From Acanthococcus lagerstroemiae (Eukaryota > Arthropoda > Insecta > Hemiptera > Eriococcidae): a stretch of 64,000 nt of DNA. A program made the position numbers and the translations under genes. The notes beneath the pieces were generated by a model that worked only from the letters and a program-made list of their open reading frames with translations, had not been told where the DNA came from and searched no databases. The stretch lies in NCBI GenBank assembly GCA_031841125.1, contig CM063109.1:29826038-29890037 (forward strand). Direction: 5' to 3'. This document shows positions 43,974 through 57,200 of this stretch, piece by piece. Numbering within the stretch: the first letter of the stretch is position 1; each line of letters starts with the position of its first letter.

Positions 43974-45660
43974 ATACCTATGAATGTGATCTGGTAAGGG
44001 CGCAGCAAAGGACCGGGAGCCATTGAATTTCCGCTGCCAAATACTGGCTGCCTTCCTGCGAAAATACGACTCTGCAATCGCATCTGCCTATGCGGCTACC
44101 ACTTTCGCTTCAGCTGCCAACTTTTAGCTTCCGGGGTTGTGACTATTGCATACTTGTTTTTAGCTATATCTAGTTCGAAGAGAACGATCGAAAACAGCGT
44201 TTTTTTAGTCACCGAGATAAACAAGAAAACAATATCAAGAAAATGATGTATAGAAGCCGAAAGTCAATGCAAGAAAATCAATACCGGGAAGTCAGCTGAT
44301 GGAATCCAGCTTGAATTTCAACTCCAGGCTTCATGATTTCTGAGTACAATTTCCGCTACCGGTTTCCAAATCATCGAAACGAATTGGTTTCCAGCTTCTA
44401 ATCTTAGCTGGCTGAGAAACAACTCTGGAGGGGTTGTCAAAGGAGACCTGAACATTTTTTCGCTCGCCTCACATTCTTTTCATTGCTATACTATTTCTGT
44501 TTAGATAAGCCCAGCAGTTCGGGAAGTGAAAGAGAGGGTTATTACTGAGAAAGAAAAAAGAAAATATGAAAATGAATCATTTATTTCAAAAACTACGGAA
44601 GTCTAAAAAGTTCAGTTTTGCAGAACAAAATAAACATTTTACAACCTGCCAACGTGGTTTGTGCGAAAAAAATTGCATGGCACTCAATGCATTAGTAATG
44701 AGTGACGTTGTCACACAAATTTCTGCACTTACGCAATATCTATCGTTGTGAGCGAAGTATCAATGTGCTGGACTTAACTGGTTTCTGCAGTACATGATTG
44801 ATTTGAACCGTAGTTAATATTGTTCACCGCCTAGACTGGCGTTAATTTGTTGGTATCTCGCCTGTTTTATTTCGTAATAACTCAGAATTCAGTGTTCTAG
44901 AAGACTTAAAAAGGAACTAATTGTTAATGATTTCACTAAATCATAATAAATTTATTTCTACTCGTTCAAAAAGGAGCAGAATGAATTTAAAAATTAGAGA
45001 AACGTGAAATATTTAAATCCAATTTAGTTAGCGTTTATCTCATAAACATGCAAATGCATATTTTATAGGTCAACTCTGAAAAATGTTCACGTTTCAGAAA
45101 AATCCCAGTATTTTGAACAGCCCCATTTCATTTTGCATGTTCTACATATTTGGAGTAAAAATGCATGTATTTGCTTTTTTTATTTTTATTATTATTTTTC
45201 AATACATATTTTGCCAAATTTGTAAAAATTGTTAATAGTACGGCTATTTATTGTCTCATCCTTGAAAAAAAAACTGACCATACTTCTGCCCCTTCAAAAG
45301 TAAGATTATGCAAATATATCTATATAATGTCGGAGTAGTTTGCCTATTAACCAGGTAGAAGGAGGTCATTACAAACAAGACACCCTGCATAGCTTGGAAA
45401 TTTAGAAAGAATTTTTTCGGAAATTAATATTCCTGGGTCAAAATACGTGTCTCCTACAGAGACACGTAGTGTAACATTTTGTATGCTTTCATACTCTGAT
45501 AAAAATTGCCTATAAACTCATTACGTAGCTGTGTAGGGTGCTAAAGTAGCCTGTTAAGATATTATTTGTTTATTACTGAAATGAATTGTTACTATGAAGA
45601 GCTAAATCATACGGACTGGTTTCGTGTTGGGGGCATGGAAATTTCTGTCAACAACACGGC
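43974..45660. other. Unassigned AT-rich sequence
   Basis: No gene, RNA or element recognised. A 61-codon frame (44566-44751) has four cysteines but no known motif. Confidence 0.3.
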
Positions 45661-45885
45661 TGCAGATTGTAAATGTCAACCACTGAATTTATGTCCGGGG
45701 AGCGTGTTGGGGGACCGTTACGGTTTTCGCTCAAGTATACCCAGTAGTAAAAGCATATAAAATGCTATAATAAATTCCATGGAAATGTCAACCAGTGAAT
45801 TCGTTTCGGGGGAGCGTTGGATTTTTCGTTACGGTTTTGCTCAAGTATACTCTGTAATAAAAGCATATAAAGTACTAAAAAAATC
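45655..45885. repeat. Two imperfect direct repeats of about 110 bp
   Basis: TGTCAACCACTGAATTTATG...TACGGTTTTCGCTCAAGTAT...AAAAGCATATAAA is repeated as TGTCAACCAGTGAATTCGTT...TACGGTTTTGCTCAAGTATA...AAAAGCATATAAA. Confidence 0.7.
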
Positions 45886-46184
45886 AAAAAATCGGCTTAT
45901 GTTAGGAAGAAAAAATAACAAAAAAAAACTGCTTTCGCGATTAAAAAACGCAACTCTCGACAGAGAATAGTATTATAAAAAAATATAAAACTACCCGGCT
46001 ATCAAAATTAGAGTTCGTATAAATTTGAAATCGATACATTCAAGGCGGAAACGTGTAAGATCGAAACATTTGTATATAATACAACACAACTACGCGGCTA
46101 TCAAAATTCGATTTTGTATAAATTAAATCCCAAACAACATCGAGTACATAAGTCGCCTCGCGCTTCTTATGCTGAACTTAAATT

Positions 46185-46460
46185 GAGGAAACTCGTGAAC
46201 AACTCAACCGATTGTTATCAAACTTTCACCAATACAACTTCGAGTACTTCTCTATAATGTACCAAAATTTGGAATCAAATGATTCGATAGTTCCTGAGAT
46301 TTTTGTGCCACAAATTTTGTCCTTAAGGAAAACTCACGAACGGCTCGACCGATTGCCTTCAAAAGCTTATTTTAACAACTTCGAGTACTTCTCCATAATA
46401 TACCAAAATTTGGAATCAATTGATTCAATAGTTTCTGAGATTTTCTTCCCACAAAATTAG
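46185..46460. repeat. Two imperfect direct repeats of about 130 bp
   Basis: Shared core AACTTCGAGTACTTCTC, ACCAAAATTTGGAATCAA, then GATTC.ATAGTT.CTGAGATTTT, preceded by AACTC...CGACCGATTG-like text. Non-coding. An AT-only stretch follows at 46485-46580. Confidence 0.7.
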
Positions 46461-46485
46461 GGTGTAATTTAAATATAAATATTTA

Positions 46486-46578
46486 TATAAATATTTAAAT
46501 TTATATATATATATATAATGTTATATATAATATAATCTATAAATTATTAATATATAAATAATATAATATAATCAGGAA
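46486..46578. repeat. AT-rich microsatellite
   Basis: Almost only A and T (TATATATATATATA and ATAATATAATATAAT). Simple sequence. Confidence 0.85.
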
Positions 46579-47213
46579 ACCTGAAATTCAGCCACTATTA
46601 CAGTCGTGTTCTAAACACTCTGAAACGCAAAAAAAACATTGCCCCCGCCCCCAACTTCACAACTGTGACGAGTGTAATACCTCCCTTTTCTTCGAAAAGT
46701 CGGTAAAAACAACAAAAAAAAAACAAGTAACCTCTATACTCGAGAAGGTTTCAAACTGCGAAGCTGCGGACTGCAGTCGCGCAGCTCTGTGCTCTGTATA
46801 TTGAAAATTTTTGTTCGATATTAATAATATCGATATCACTTGGTTTTAATACTGATATTATGGATATTGAATTTTCATGATATTTGCGCTCACTACCCGT
46901 AGAACAGGATGGAACAAGTCGGAACTCGTTCGGAATTTTTTTCAACTTTTCATGTAAACGCAGATAGTACAACATAAGACCCGGAGTTACGTGGTTTCTG
47001 CAGTACACGTAAATTTTTCAATGCTGCCACGTTCTTTATTCATCAGAGAAAATTCTCATTTTTTCACCATAGGTGCGCATAGGGTTAAATAACATTTTTC
47101 TGTAAACAGCCGATTTTCAAATTTTGAGACTTACGTTGTTTCTGAACTATCTGGTTCGAATATAACAAGACTAAAAAATATTCAGAACCTAGTGAATGAA
47201 GGCTATAAAGAAC

Positions 47214-50200
47214 CAAAAGAAAATCAGATAAAATTGAGGTAAATATAAAAAATATGAAAACAAGATTCAAAAAATTAAATTAAAATTTTATCAAATTAGG
47301 ACAAAAACCGAAACAATACCAAAAACATGCAACTTAATGCTGAAACACACAGGAAAGCCACCAAATCAAAACTATAAAGATTGAAACGAATATAATGCCA
47401 CAAAAAATACTCAGTTAACACAAGAAATAATCAAAGTCAAACCATAACAAATTCAAACTGATCAAAAAATAGCATAAGAAGACCAAACCAAGACCAGAAG
47501 AACACTGGCGTAGCTACATAGAAACCAACTTCGAAGCAGATTTCAAGAAAATCGAAGTCCAAACATTTTTTATTCGCTTCGTCTGTCGAGTTTCTGAACT
47601 TGTCATTATTGAAACAATCCAAATATTATAGTGGGCTTGTCCCCAATCCCCCTCCTTTCTCGTATCTATGACATTGCTTACAGGTGAAGCTTCTTGTTTC
47701 CTCTCTCCCCCCCCCTCCCCTAGCCAGACCTTAATTCATTTCAGATGTATGAAAATACCGTACTTACTCTTGCATGGAAGTGGCTTGCTTGTTAGTTTTT
47801 TACAAATTGGATTCAAATTTCTGTCCTGGAATTGTAAACGACCAGACACCGAGTCTCGTTAGAGCTACAGAATTGCTGAACACTCAGACCGCAATCGACA
47901 GATGACTTTTCTCACGTTGCGTTGGCGGTCATGATTGTACGTAGATAAAATAATATTAACGAACAGGCGTTGCAAATTTGCAAACCGAAATGCGAATAAC
48001 GTATACGTTGCTTTCCTTACAATTACATTCTTACCTACTGGAAGTAAGAATAATAGTTATAATAATAACAGTGCACCATAATTTAAAATCGGTGCCCACC
48101 TATTCTTAATCAGTGAGTTCATTTATTGTATGAAGTTTGTATTCAGCTATCTGTTGCGTGCTGCGTGTTTCTGGCAAGCTCCGTCCGTGCTCTTCTGTAG
48201 ATTGTACAATTTATTCTATAAGCAAATGACACCCGAAATGGTAATGGGAATTTATTTGATAACTGGTTGGAGATTGGTGAAAATTGTTCGTATAAAACCC
48301 ATGGCGACACCACAGTTTGAGTTACTTGCCAACAGATGCGAAAAACAAATAGTGACCTCGATTGTTGTTTCGATGTTCTTTTTCGCGGTTGTGCAAATTC
48401 GAAGAATTTTGTAGTGAACGTCCTTGATGATTTGATAATACATGAAAAACGCAATGTCGAAATGGTGGATTTGAGAGGAGGGGATGGGGCGCTATCCGGA
48501 AGAGATTCGGGGATGTGTCGTTACGTGGCCCGAAAGCGTGTCCAATGTCGACTTTCACCTTATCCTGGTCACAGAAATTAGTGGCATTAGAAAAATAACG
48601 AAAATTCTCCGTTTTTTCTTCAATAAGTTTTGTTTTAGTGTATGTAGGTAAAAGCAAAATGGGTAATTTTCAACACCAATTTTCTGAGATGAAATATAAT
48701 CTCTTTTATGTAAAATGTTGCGAGAAATAACTTTCGTTTGAAATTTTTCTTTAAAAAATGTTATAGTGTTTTTTTGTAGGGTGTGAGAGGGGGGCTCAAC
48801 AGCCCCCTCCCTACTACGAAAGAAGCTCAACCCTGATTTTGAATATCTTTTCTGAGACTTAGGAGACCCGTACGAACATTTTCCGTCAAACTCCGTCTTG
48901 TTATTGAAATATTTTTTCCAATTTTTCTCATTTTCCTGAACTAATTTTGGAGAACTAAACGGCAGTATACAACAATTAGACATACATACAAGAAGTTCCA
49001 ATATTTCTTTTGCTTTAAGAAGTCGGATCTTGATGAAATAGGAGATTCTCTAGTCAAGAGATAAAATCTAATTCAATTCGAGGGGGAAAATTCACTACCC
49101 TCGAAGTGGAGGGGGGCACAAAATTACTTTTTCCTTTTATAAGGGGCTAGTTTAACGTTGTCGAAAAAATTGAACAAGATATCTGAATAGAGGTTTTTCG
49201 AGTCACCGATTTCAGAGATTCTACTAAATTTTTTATCCTACCGCCATTTGTGTCCTAAAATCCAAATTTGACCCCTGCAAACGGAGTAATTAGATTTTTC
49301 TGAGAAAATTGAACAAGGTATGGAAACGAATGTTTACGGGTCACAGATTTCAAAAATTTAGATTGTAAACTCAACCAACCCAACTTGGGAAATCAAACTC
49401 ATAGAATTCGAAAAGGGTTCATCTGTATAACTAAGTTCGATTACAATAGGAGTTTTTTGGATCGCTGATTTCGAATATGCATTGAGATTTTTCTAAAACA
49501 ACGCCGATTTGGGCTTCAAACCTAACCATGTTTAAGGAATCGAACGAAGTATCAGAAAATGAGGTTTTGATTAGCCGAATTCAAAAATTCAATCAGGAAC
49601 CCTCTCCCCCTATTTTCTTGAAAAGTTTAGTTTGACATTTCTGAGAAAGTTCATCAAATTATCCGAGTAAGGAGTTTTCGTGTAGCGGTAAAAATCTTAT
49701 TATTCGATAAGGGTTTGATCTGGGCTCCTTATATAGGGGAAAATTGACGTGAATGAAGAAGAGAACGATGCGCCTGAATAGAAGTTTACGGACTTCGCTG
49801 AGTTCAGAACTTCAGTCAGTTGTGTAATTCAGTCGATGCAAATTTCCCCCTACCAAAAGATCGTTTTGCAGGGTGTTAAAAACCCCTTTTGTTTTCAAAA
49901 TAAAAAAAAACTAGATCCGTCCGACGAATTAGAGGAAAAAAATTACACTTGTATTCGCCAAAATGAGAAATTGTGAGGAAAAATAAGTTAATTTTATTTC
50001 TTCCAATGGAGAGGAGAAAATCCTCCTTTTCTTTTCCTGAAACTGGAGCTGGGAAGAAAAATTTAATAAGTTTTTGAAATCAATGGCCAAAAAGAAACCT
50101 AATGTCAATAGTTTGTTCTATTGTTTTAGTGCAGCCAGTTTAACTCACTTAAACCGTATTATTTGAGTTTAGAGCCTCTAACAGAGTCCAGAGAGATGAA

Positions 50201-51440
50201 TAATCAAAATGAAGGAATGAAAGAAAAACTTATGGTCTAAGAAAATTGTCCTGTATGAAAAGAATTCTATATCTCTGTTTGATAAAAATAAGAAAATCGC
50301 TTTTTCCTTTTTCTAAGTGGGAAGAACTTTTTATTTTTTTCCCTGGAGGAAAATAAAATAAATTGTTTCATTTTGTGAAGAAGGAGTAACTTACTGAAAA
50401 GGAAAAGAAGAAGAAGAAGAAGAAAAAGAAAAGAGTTCTTGCCTTTCTCTATAAAAAGAATTTCATCGTCCTTTCTTTTTCTTCTTTTGAGAAATGAGGA
50501 AAACATTATCTCCTTTATTTTTTGAATGAGAAGAACTTGAGCCTTTTACTGGTGGAAGGCTAACTAAATTGTTTCATTTCTTGAAGAACGTGGAATGTGT
50601 CCTTTCTTCCAGAAATTGGGGGGGAAAAATGGTTATCCGGGTGAGAATTTGTTCTTCTTACTTAAATTCGCTCCTTCCCGTTTGTGAATGGAATGAATTG
50701 TGTTTTTTTCTCTGAGGAAAGAGAAATTTGTTTTCCTTCTCTTTTGTGGAAAGAGAACAACGTCCTCCGATGTCGTGAATGTAAAGGACTTTGTCCATCT
50801 TTTCCAAGAAGAGAACCTGTGCCTCTCTTCAAGGGAAGTGAAGATATTGTTCTTTCTTCGTCCTCAATGGAACGGACTCAGTTTTTTTCTCTTTGGAAAA
50901 AAAAAACTTCCATTCATTCTAGAAGTAAAAAATTGCCTTTTTTTTTTTAAATATGAAAAGTACTCGTGTTTTTTTCTTTGAATAAAAAAAACTGCTATTT
51001 TTTGGAGAAGTTTTGTTTTTATCTTTACGAGAATAAATTTGTGCATTAGAATTTGTGATATTAATCCAAATCCTACGAGAATTAATATGTAGACTTCTAA
51101 ATGGCCCAATAATCGGAGAAGGTGTTGTAAAAAATTGGATTTCTACTTTTTCAGAAGAAAAATGAAAGGTGTTTTTCTCAAAATTTTGTGCAATTTCTAG
51201 AGTAAAAATTTGAATCTCGGGGATCGAATACCATTTAAAATTTCAAGTAGTAAGACGCCCAGCCTTTCTTCGGGGAAAATAAAATTTACTCACCTGAAAA
51301 CTGGATCTCTATGCCTGTAGATATGCTCGTCCATCTTGTCTGATCCAACTTGACTTTGCAATAAAACACAAGGAAATTTTATAGTACATTCTGATGTACT
51401 GTTGATTATTCAATTTTCTTGAGTCATGTTATTCAATCTC
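47214..51440 (+). repeat. Tandem segmental duplication, unit 1 (4.23 kb)
   Basis: Starts CAAAAGAAAATCAGATAAAA and ends ATGTTATTCAATCTC, immediately followed by unit 2 in the same orientation. Units are nearly identical except for scattered substitutions and one non-matching patch (49447-49525 against 53671-53812). The purine-rich section 50267-51000 includes a (GAA)n run near 50405-50430. Confidence 0.95.
48130..48414 (+). CDS. Hypothetical 94-codon hydrophobic frame, duplicated at 52360-52644
   Basis: The frame starts ATG at 48130 and ends TAG. It has two hydrophobic stretches, near residues 3-45 and at the C-terminus (TSIVVSMFFFAVVQIRRIL). The second copy differs at one residue (F3 to S). 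No family is recognised. An overlapping antisense frame (48143-48454) is equally conserved, so the conservation only reflects recent duplication. It may be chance. Confidence 0.15.
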   Translation: MKFVFSYLLRAACFWQAPSVLFCRLYNLFYKQMTPEMVMGIYLITGWRLVKIVRIKPMATPQFELLANRCEKQIVTSIVVSMFFFAVVQIRRIL

Positions 51441-54400
51441 CAAAAGAAAATCAGATAAAATTGAGGTAAATATGAAAAATATGAAAACAAGATTCAAAAA
51501 ATAAAATAAAAATCTTATCAAATTAGGACAAAAACCGAAACAATACCAAAAACATGCAACTTAATGCTGAAAAACCCAAGGGAAGCCACCAAATCAAAAC
51601 TATAAAGATCGAAACGAATACAATGCTGCAAAAAAACACTCAGTTAACACAAGAAATAATCAAAGTCAAGCCATAACAAATTCAAACTGATCAAAAAATA
51701 GCATAAGAAGACCAAACCAAGACCAGAAGTGCACTGGCGTAGCTACATAGAAACCAACTTCGAAGCGGATTTCAAGAAAAACGAAGTCCAAACATTTTTC
51801 ATTCGCTTCGTCTGTCGAGTTTCTGGACTTTTCATTTTTGAAACAATCCAAATATTATAGTGGGCTTGTCCCCAATCCCCCTCCTTCCTCGTATATATGA
51901 CATTGCTTACAGGTGAAGCTTCTTGTTTCCTCTCTCCCCCCCCCTCCCCTAGCCAGACCTTAATTCATTTCAGATGTATGAAAATACCGTACTTACTCTT
52001 ACATGGAAGTGGCTTGCTTGTTAGTTTTTTTACAAATTGGATTCAAATTTCTGTCCTGGAATTGTAAACGACCAGACACCGAGTCTCGTTAGAGCTACAG
52101 AATTGCTGAACACTCAGACCGCAATCGACAGATGACTTTTCTCACGTTGCGTTGGCGGTCATGATTGTACGTAGATAAAATAATATTAACGAACAGGCGT
52201 TGCAAATTTGCAAACCGAAATGCGAATAACGTATACGTTGCTTTCCTTACAATTACATTCTTACCTACTGGAAGTAAGAATAATAGTTATAATAATAACA
52301 GTGCACCATAATTTAAAATCGGTGCCCACCTATTCTTAATCAGTGAGTTCATTTATTGTATGAAGTCTGTATTCAGCTATCTGTTGCGTGCTGCGTGTTT
52401 CTGGCAAGCTCCGTCCGTGCTCTTCTGTAGATTGTACAATTTATTCTATAAGCAAATGACACCCGAAATGGTAATGGGAATTTATTTGATAACTGGTTGG
52501 AGATTGGTGAAAATTGTTCGTATAAAACCCATGGCGACACCACAGTTTGAGTTACTTGCCAACAGATGCGAAAAACAAATAGTGACCTCGATTGTTGTTT
52601 CGATGTTCTTTTTCGCGGTTGTGCAAATTCGAAGAATTTTGTAGTGAACGTCCTTGATGATTTGATAATACATGAAAAACGCAATGTCGAAATGGTGGAT
52701 TTGAGAGGAGGGGATGGGGCGCTATCCGGAAGAGATTCGGGGATGTGTCGTTACGTGGCCCGAAAGCGTGTCCAATGTCGACTTTCACCTTATCCTGGTC
52801 ACAGAAATTAGTGGCATTAGAAAAATAACGAAAATTCTCCGTTTTTTCTTCAATAAGTTTTGTTTTAGTGTATGTAGGTAAAAGCAAAATGGGTAATTTT
52901 CAACACCAATTTTCTGAGATGAAATATAATCTCTTTTATGTAAAATGTTGCGAGCAATAACTTTCGTTTGAAATTTTTCTTTAAAAAATGTTATAGTGTT
53001 TTTTTGTAGGGTGTGAGAGGGGGGCTAAACAGCCCCCTCCCTACTACGAAAGAAGCTCAACCCTGATTTCGGATATCTTCTCTGAGACTTAGGAGACCCG
53101 TACGAACATTTTCCGTCAAACTCCGTCTTGTTATTGAAATATTTTTTCCAATTTTTCTCATTTTCCTGAACTAATTTTGGAGAACTAAACGGCAGTATAC
53201 AACAATTAGACATACATACAAGAAGTTCCAATATTTCTTTTGCTTTAAGAAGTCGGATCTTGATGAAATAGGAGATTCTCTAGTCAAGAGATAAAATCTA
53301 ATTCAATTCGAGGGGGAAAATTCACTACCCTCGAAGTGGAGGGGGGCACAAAATTACTTTTTCCTTTTATAAGGGGCTAGTTTAACGTTGTCGAAAAAAT
53401 TGAACAAGATATCTGAATAGAGGTTTTTCGAGTCACCGATTTCAGAGATTCTACTAAATTTTTTATCCTACCGCCATTTGTGTCCTAAAATCCAAATTTG
53501 ACCCCTGCAAACGGAGTAATTAGATTTTGCTGAGAAAATTGAACAAGGTATGGAAACGAATGTTTACGGGTCACAGATTTCAAAAATTTAGATTGTAAAC
53601 TCAACCAACCCAACTTGGGAAATCAAACTCATAGAATTCGAAAAGGGTTCATCTGTATAACTAAGTTCGAAAATGCAATCAGATTTTCGATTCGATCTAT
53701 TGGTATCCCAAGTTCAATTTTTCCTTAGAAAGCATTCAACTGACCCAAAATTAATCTATTTCATAAGTTTTGATCGTGATTCGAATGCCTGGATTTTCTA
53801 AAACAGCGATGGCTTCAAACCTAACCATGTTTAAGGAATCGAACGAAGTATCAGAAAATGAGGTTTTGATTAGCCGAATTCAAAAATTCAATCAGGAACC
53901 CTCTCCCCCTATTTTCTTGAAAAGTTTAGTTTGACATTTCTGAGAAAGTTCATCAAATTATCCGAGTAAGGAGTTTTCGTGTAGCGGTAAAAATCTTATT
54001 ATTCGATAAGGGTTTGATCTGGGCTCCTTATATAGGGGAAAATTGACGTGAATGAAGAAGAGAACGATGCGCCTGAATAGAAGTTTACGGACTTCGCTGA
54101 GTTCAGAACTTCAGTCAGTTGTGTAATTCAGTCGATGCAAATTTCCCCCTACCAAAAGATCGTTTTGCAGGGTGTTAAAAACCCCTTTTGTTTTCAAAAT
54201 AAAAAAAAACTAGATCCGTCCGACGAATTAGAGGAAAAAAATTACACTTGTATTCGCCAAAATGAGAAATTGTGAGGAAAAATAAGTTAATTTTATTTCT
54301 TCCAATGGAGAGGAGAAAATCCTCCTTTTCTTTTCCTGAAACTGGAGCTGGGAAGAAAAATTTAATAAGTTTTTGAAATCAATGGCCAAAAAGAAACCTA

Positions 54401-55748
54401 ATGTCAATAGTTTGTTCTATTGTTTTAGTGCAGCCAGTTTAACTCACTTAAACCGTATTATTTGAGTTTAGAGCCTCTAACAGAGTCCAGAGAGATGAAT
54501 AATCAAAATGAAGGAATGAAAGAAAAACTTATGGTCTAAGAAAATTGTCCTGTATGAAAAGAATTCTATATCTCTGTTTGATAAAAATAAGAAAATCGCT
54601 TTTTCCTTTTTCTAAGTGGGAAGAACTTTTTATTTTTTTCCCTGGAGGAAAATAAAATAAATTGTTTCATTTTGTGAAGAAGGAGTAACTTACTGAAAAG
54701 GAAAAGAAGAAGAAGAAGAAGAAAAAGAAAAGAGTTTCTTGCCTTTCCTCTATAAAAAGAATTTCATCGTCCTTTCTTTTTCTTCTTTTGAGAAATGAGG
54801 AAAACATTATCTCCTTTATTTTTTGAATGAGAAGAACTTGAGCCTTTTACTGGTGGAAGGCTAACTAAATTGTTTCATTTCTTGAAGAACGTGGAATGTG
54901 TCCTTTCTTCCAGAAATTGGGGGGAAAAATGGTTACTCCCGGGTGAGAATTTTGTTCTTCTTACTTAAATTCGCTCCTTCCCGTTTGTGAATGGAATGAA
55001 TTGTGTTTTTTTCTCTGAGGAAAGAGAAATTTGTTTTCCTTCTCTTTTGTGGAAAGAGAACAACGTCCCTCCGATGTCGTGAATGTAAAGGACTTTGTCC
55101 ATCTTTTCCAAGAAGAGAACCTGTGCCTCTCTTCAAGGGAAGTGAAGATATTGTTCTTTCTTCGTCCTCAATGGAACGGACTCAGTTTTTTTTCTCTTTG
55201 GAAAAAAAAAACTTCTATTCATTCTAGAAGTAAAAAATTGCCTTTTTTTTTTTAAATATGAAAAGTACTCGTGTTTTTTTCTTTGAATAAAAAAACTGCT
55301 ATTTTTTGGAGAAGTTTTGTTTTTATCTTTACGAGAATAAATTTGTGCATTAGAATTTGTGATATTAATCCAAATCCTACGAGAATTAATATGTAGACTT
55401 CTAAATGGCCCAATAATCGGAGAAGGTGTTGTAAAAAATTGGATTTCTACTTTTTCAGAAGAAAAATGAAAGGTGTTTTTCTCAAAATTTTGTGCAATTT
55501 CTAGAGTAAAAATTTGAATCTCGGGGATCCGAATACCATTTAAAATTTCAAAGTTAGTAAGACGCCCAGCCTTTCTTCGGGGAAAATAAAATTTACTCAC
55601 CTGAAAACTGGATCTCTATGCCTGTAGATATGCTCGTCCATCTTGTCTGGATCCAACTTGACTTTGCAATAAAACACAAGGAAATTTTATAGTACATTCT
55701 GATGTACTGTTGATTATTCAATTTTCTTGAGTCATGTTATTCAATCTC
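51441..55748 (+). repeat. Tandem segmental duplication, unit 2 (4.31 kb)
   Basis: Head-to-tail copy of 47214-51440, ending TTATTCAATCTC at 55748. It is about 80 bp longer, mainly because of the replaced patch at 53671-53812. The junction has no added bases beyond a shared C. Confidence 0.95.
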
Positions 55749-56510
55749 ATTTTGCGAATTTGAATTTCGATAGTCAACTTGAGATAAAATCACGAGAAGT
55801 GATTGAGTTAATACAAAATTTGCACCCCCCCCCCTCCTTCAAGAGAAATACTTCTACCGATACTTCGTTCAATGTTTTCGGCCAAGTCCAATTGCTCTTG
55901 AAAAAGGAAAAGGCATCTTGGCAAAAATCTGAATAAAGTATCTAATTCGGCAACACAGAAAATTACCATTTCAGTACTTAGTTTGATTTTATAAATTTAG
56001 TCAGTCAGAAAAAGACGATTTTTTCTCTTTCCTCGCGGAAAAATTCAAATTATGTAATTCCAGTATGGAAACGGAGGAGGTGTTTCCCTGTATTTTTGGA
56101 TCCTTCCACAAATCCTGTGGAAGACCGAGGAGTTGTATTCCGTGTCCAATTTAGGATCGGATTAAACGTCTAATTTACTCCGATACTTTGTTAAAATTTT
56201 TTCGGAAAATTGTTTCTTTCAGGCGGAGGGAGAGGTCAAATTTGGGTTCCAAATCGGAGCTGGGTTAAAAATTTAATCTAATTTTCAAACTAGGCTCCTC
56301 AATAATTCATATTCGGTTACTTCGTTTAATTTTCTAAAATGGATAATTTTGCCAATTTAAAAGGGTTTATATTTGTATTTGAAAGCCCAATGCGCAGTTG
56401 AACTGAAAGTCTGCTTGAATTTTCGAAATCAGCGGTGTAAATCAACTCTGTTCGAATACCTTGTTAATTTTTTCAGCCAAGTTGAATTGGTCCGTCGAAT
56501 TTGGGGTACT

Positions 56511-56729
56511 CTTTTTCTAATTTGCTCTCCACCCGAGTCCTGGAATCCGCCCTTTCGAGCTTTACTTCAGAGACGTCGGGGAGGCTGTTAGGGCTGTCTT
56601 AGCCCTCTTCCCTTCTGGCCGAAAGACCGACCTAGGTCGAAAATTCTGGCGAGTTGCTACGTGGGCTTGAACCTGGGACCTCCGGATTCCGAGACCAACG
56701 CGCTATCCACTCGGCCAATCAGACCTCGG
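56511..56729 (-). mobile_element. tRNA-derived SINE, family 2, copy 2, perfect 12-bp TSD
   Basis: Minus strand has TTGGCCGAGTGGATAGCGCG (A box) and GGTCCCAGGTTCAAGCCC (B box), then a body matching the copy at 43756-43962. ATTTGGGGTACT at 56499-56510 is repeated exactly at 56730-56741, so the insertion boundaries are certain. Confidence 0.95.
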
Positions 56730-57200
56730 ATTTGGGGTACTACTCGGGGTCGAATCAAAAGTTTGGTAGAATTTTTTGTTAACGATACAAAAAATCCTAT
56801 CCCGATACGTTGTATAAGTTGGTTCAGTGTTCACAATTTGAAGGGGTTGAATTTAAATTTTGGGACCCAAACTCGGGTCGGACTAGAAGTCTCTTTGAAT
56901 TTTTGCAATTTATGATCCATAAAACTCTTATATTGATATCTGTTTCATTTTTTTGTCCATTTGAACGCTTCAAATTTTTAATTCTGTGTCCCGTCCGAAG
57001 TTGGCGTTTGATCGAAAACCTGATAGAATTTTCGAACTACCTCTTTTGCAATATCTTGTTCAGTTCTTTACATAAAGTCAAACTGCCCTCTCAGGAGGAG
57101 GAACGTTAAATTTGGAGCTTAAATCAGGATAAGATCGATAATGTGGTTGTATTTTTGAACTCAGCAACCCATTGTACTTCTATTCGATATTTTTTTGACA

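Larger units (their letters stand above)
48870..57200. repeat. Degenerate satellite-like AT-rich DNA
   Basis: A loose motif recurs about every 100-140 bp: (T)TGAACAAGxTATC.GAA, then a GTTTTxG / TCxC.GATTTC / AAAATTTxG run, then CCAAATTTG-like text (for example 49170-49290, 49300-49400, 49530-49600, 56230-56500 and 56740-56930). I read it as a very old tandem array. It contains the tandem duplication and one SINE. Confidence 0.45.

Noticed and set aside
48143..48454. Antisense 103-codon frame overlapping the 94-codon frame and repeated at 52373-52684
   Set aside because: Kept open only because the 4.2-kb units are nearly identical. No domain, and the composition fits chance.
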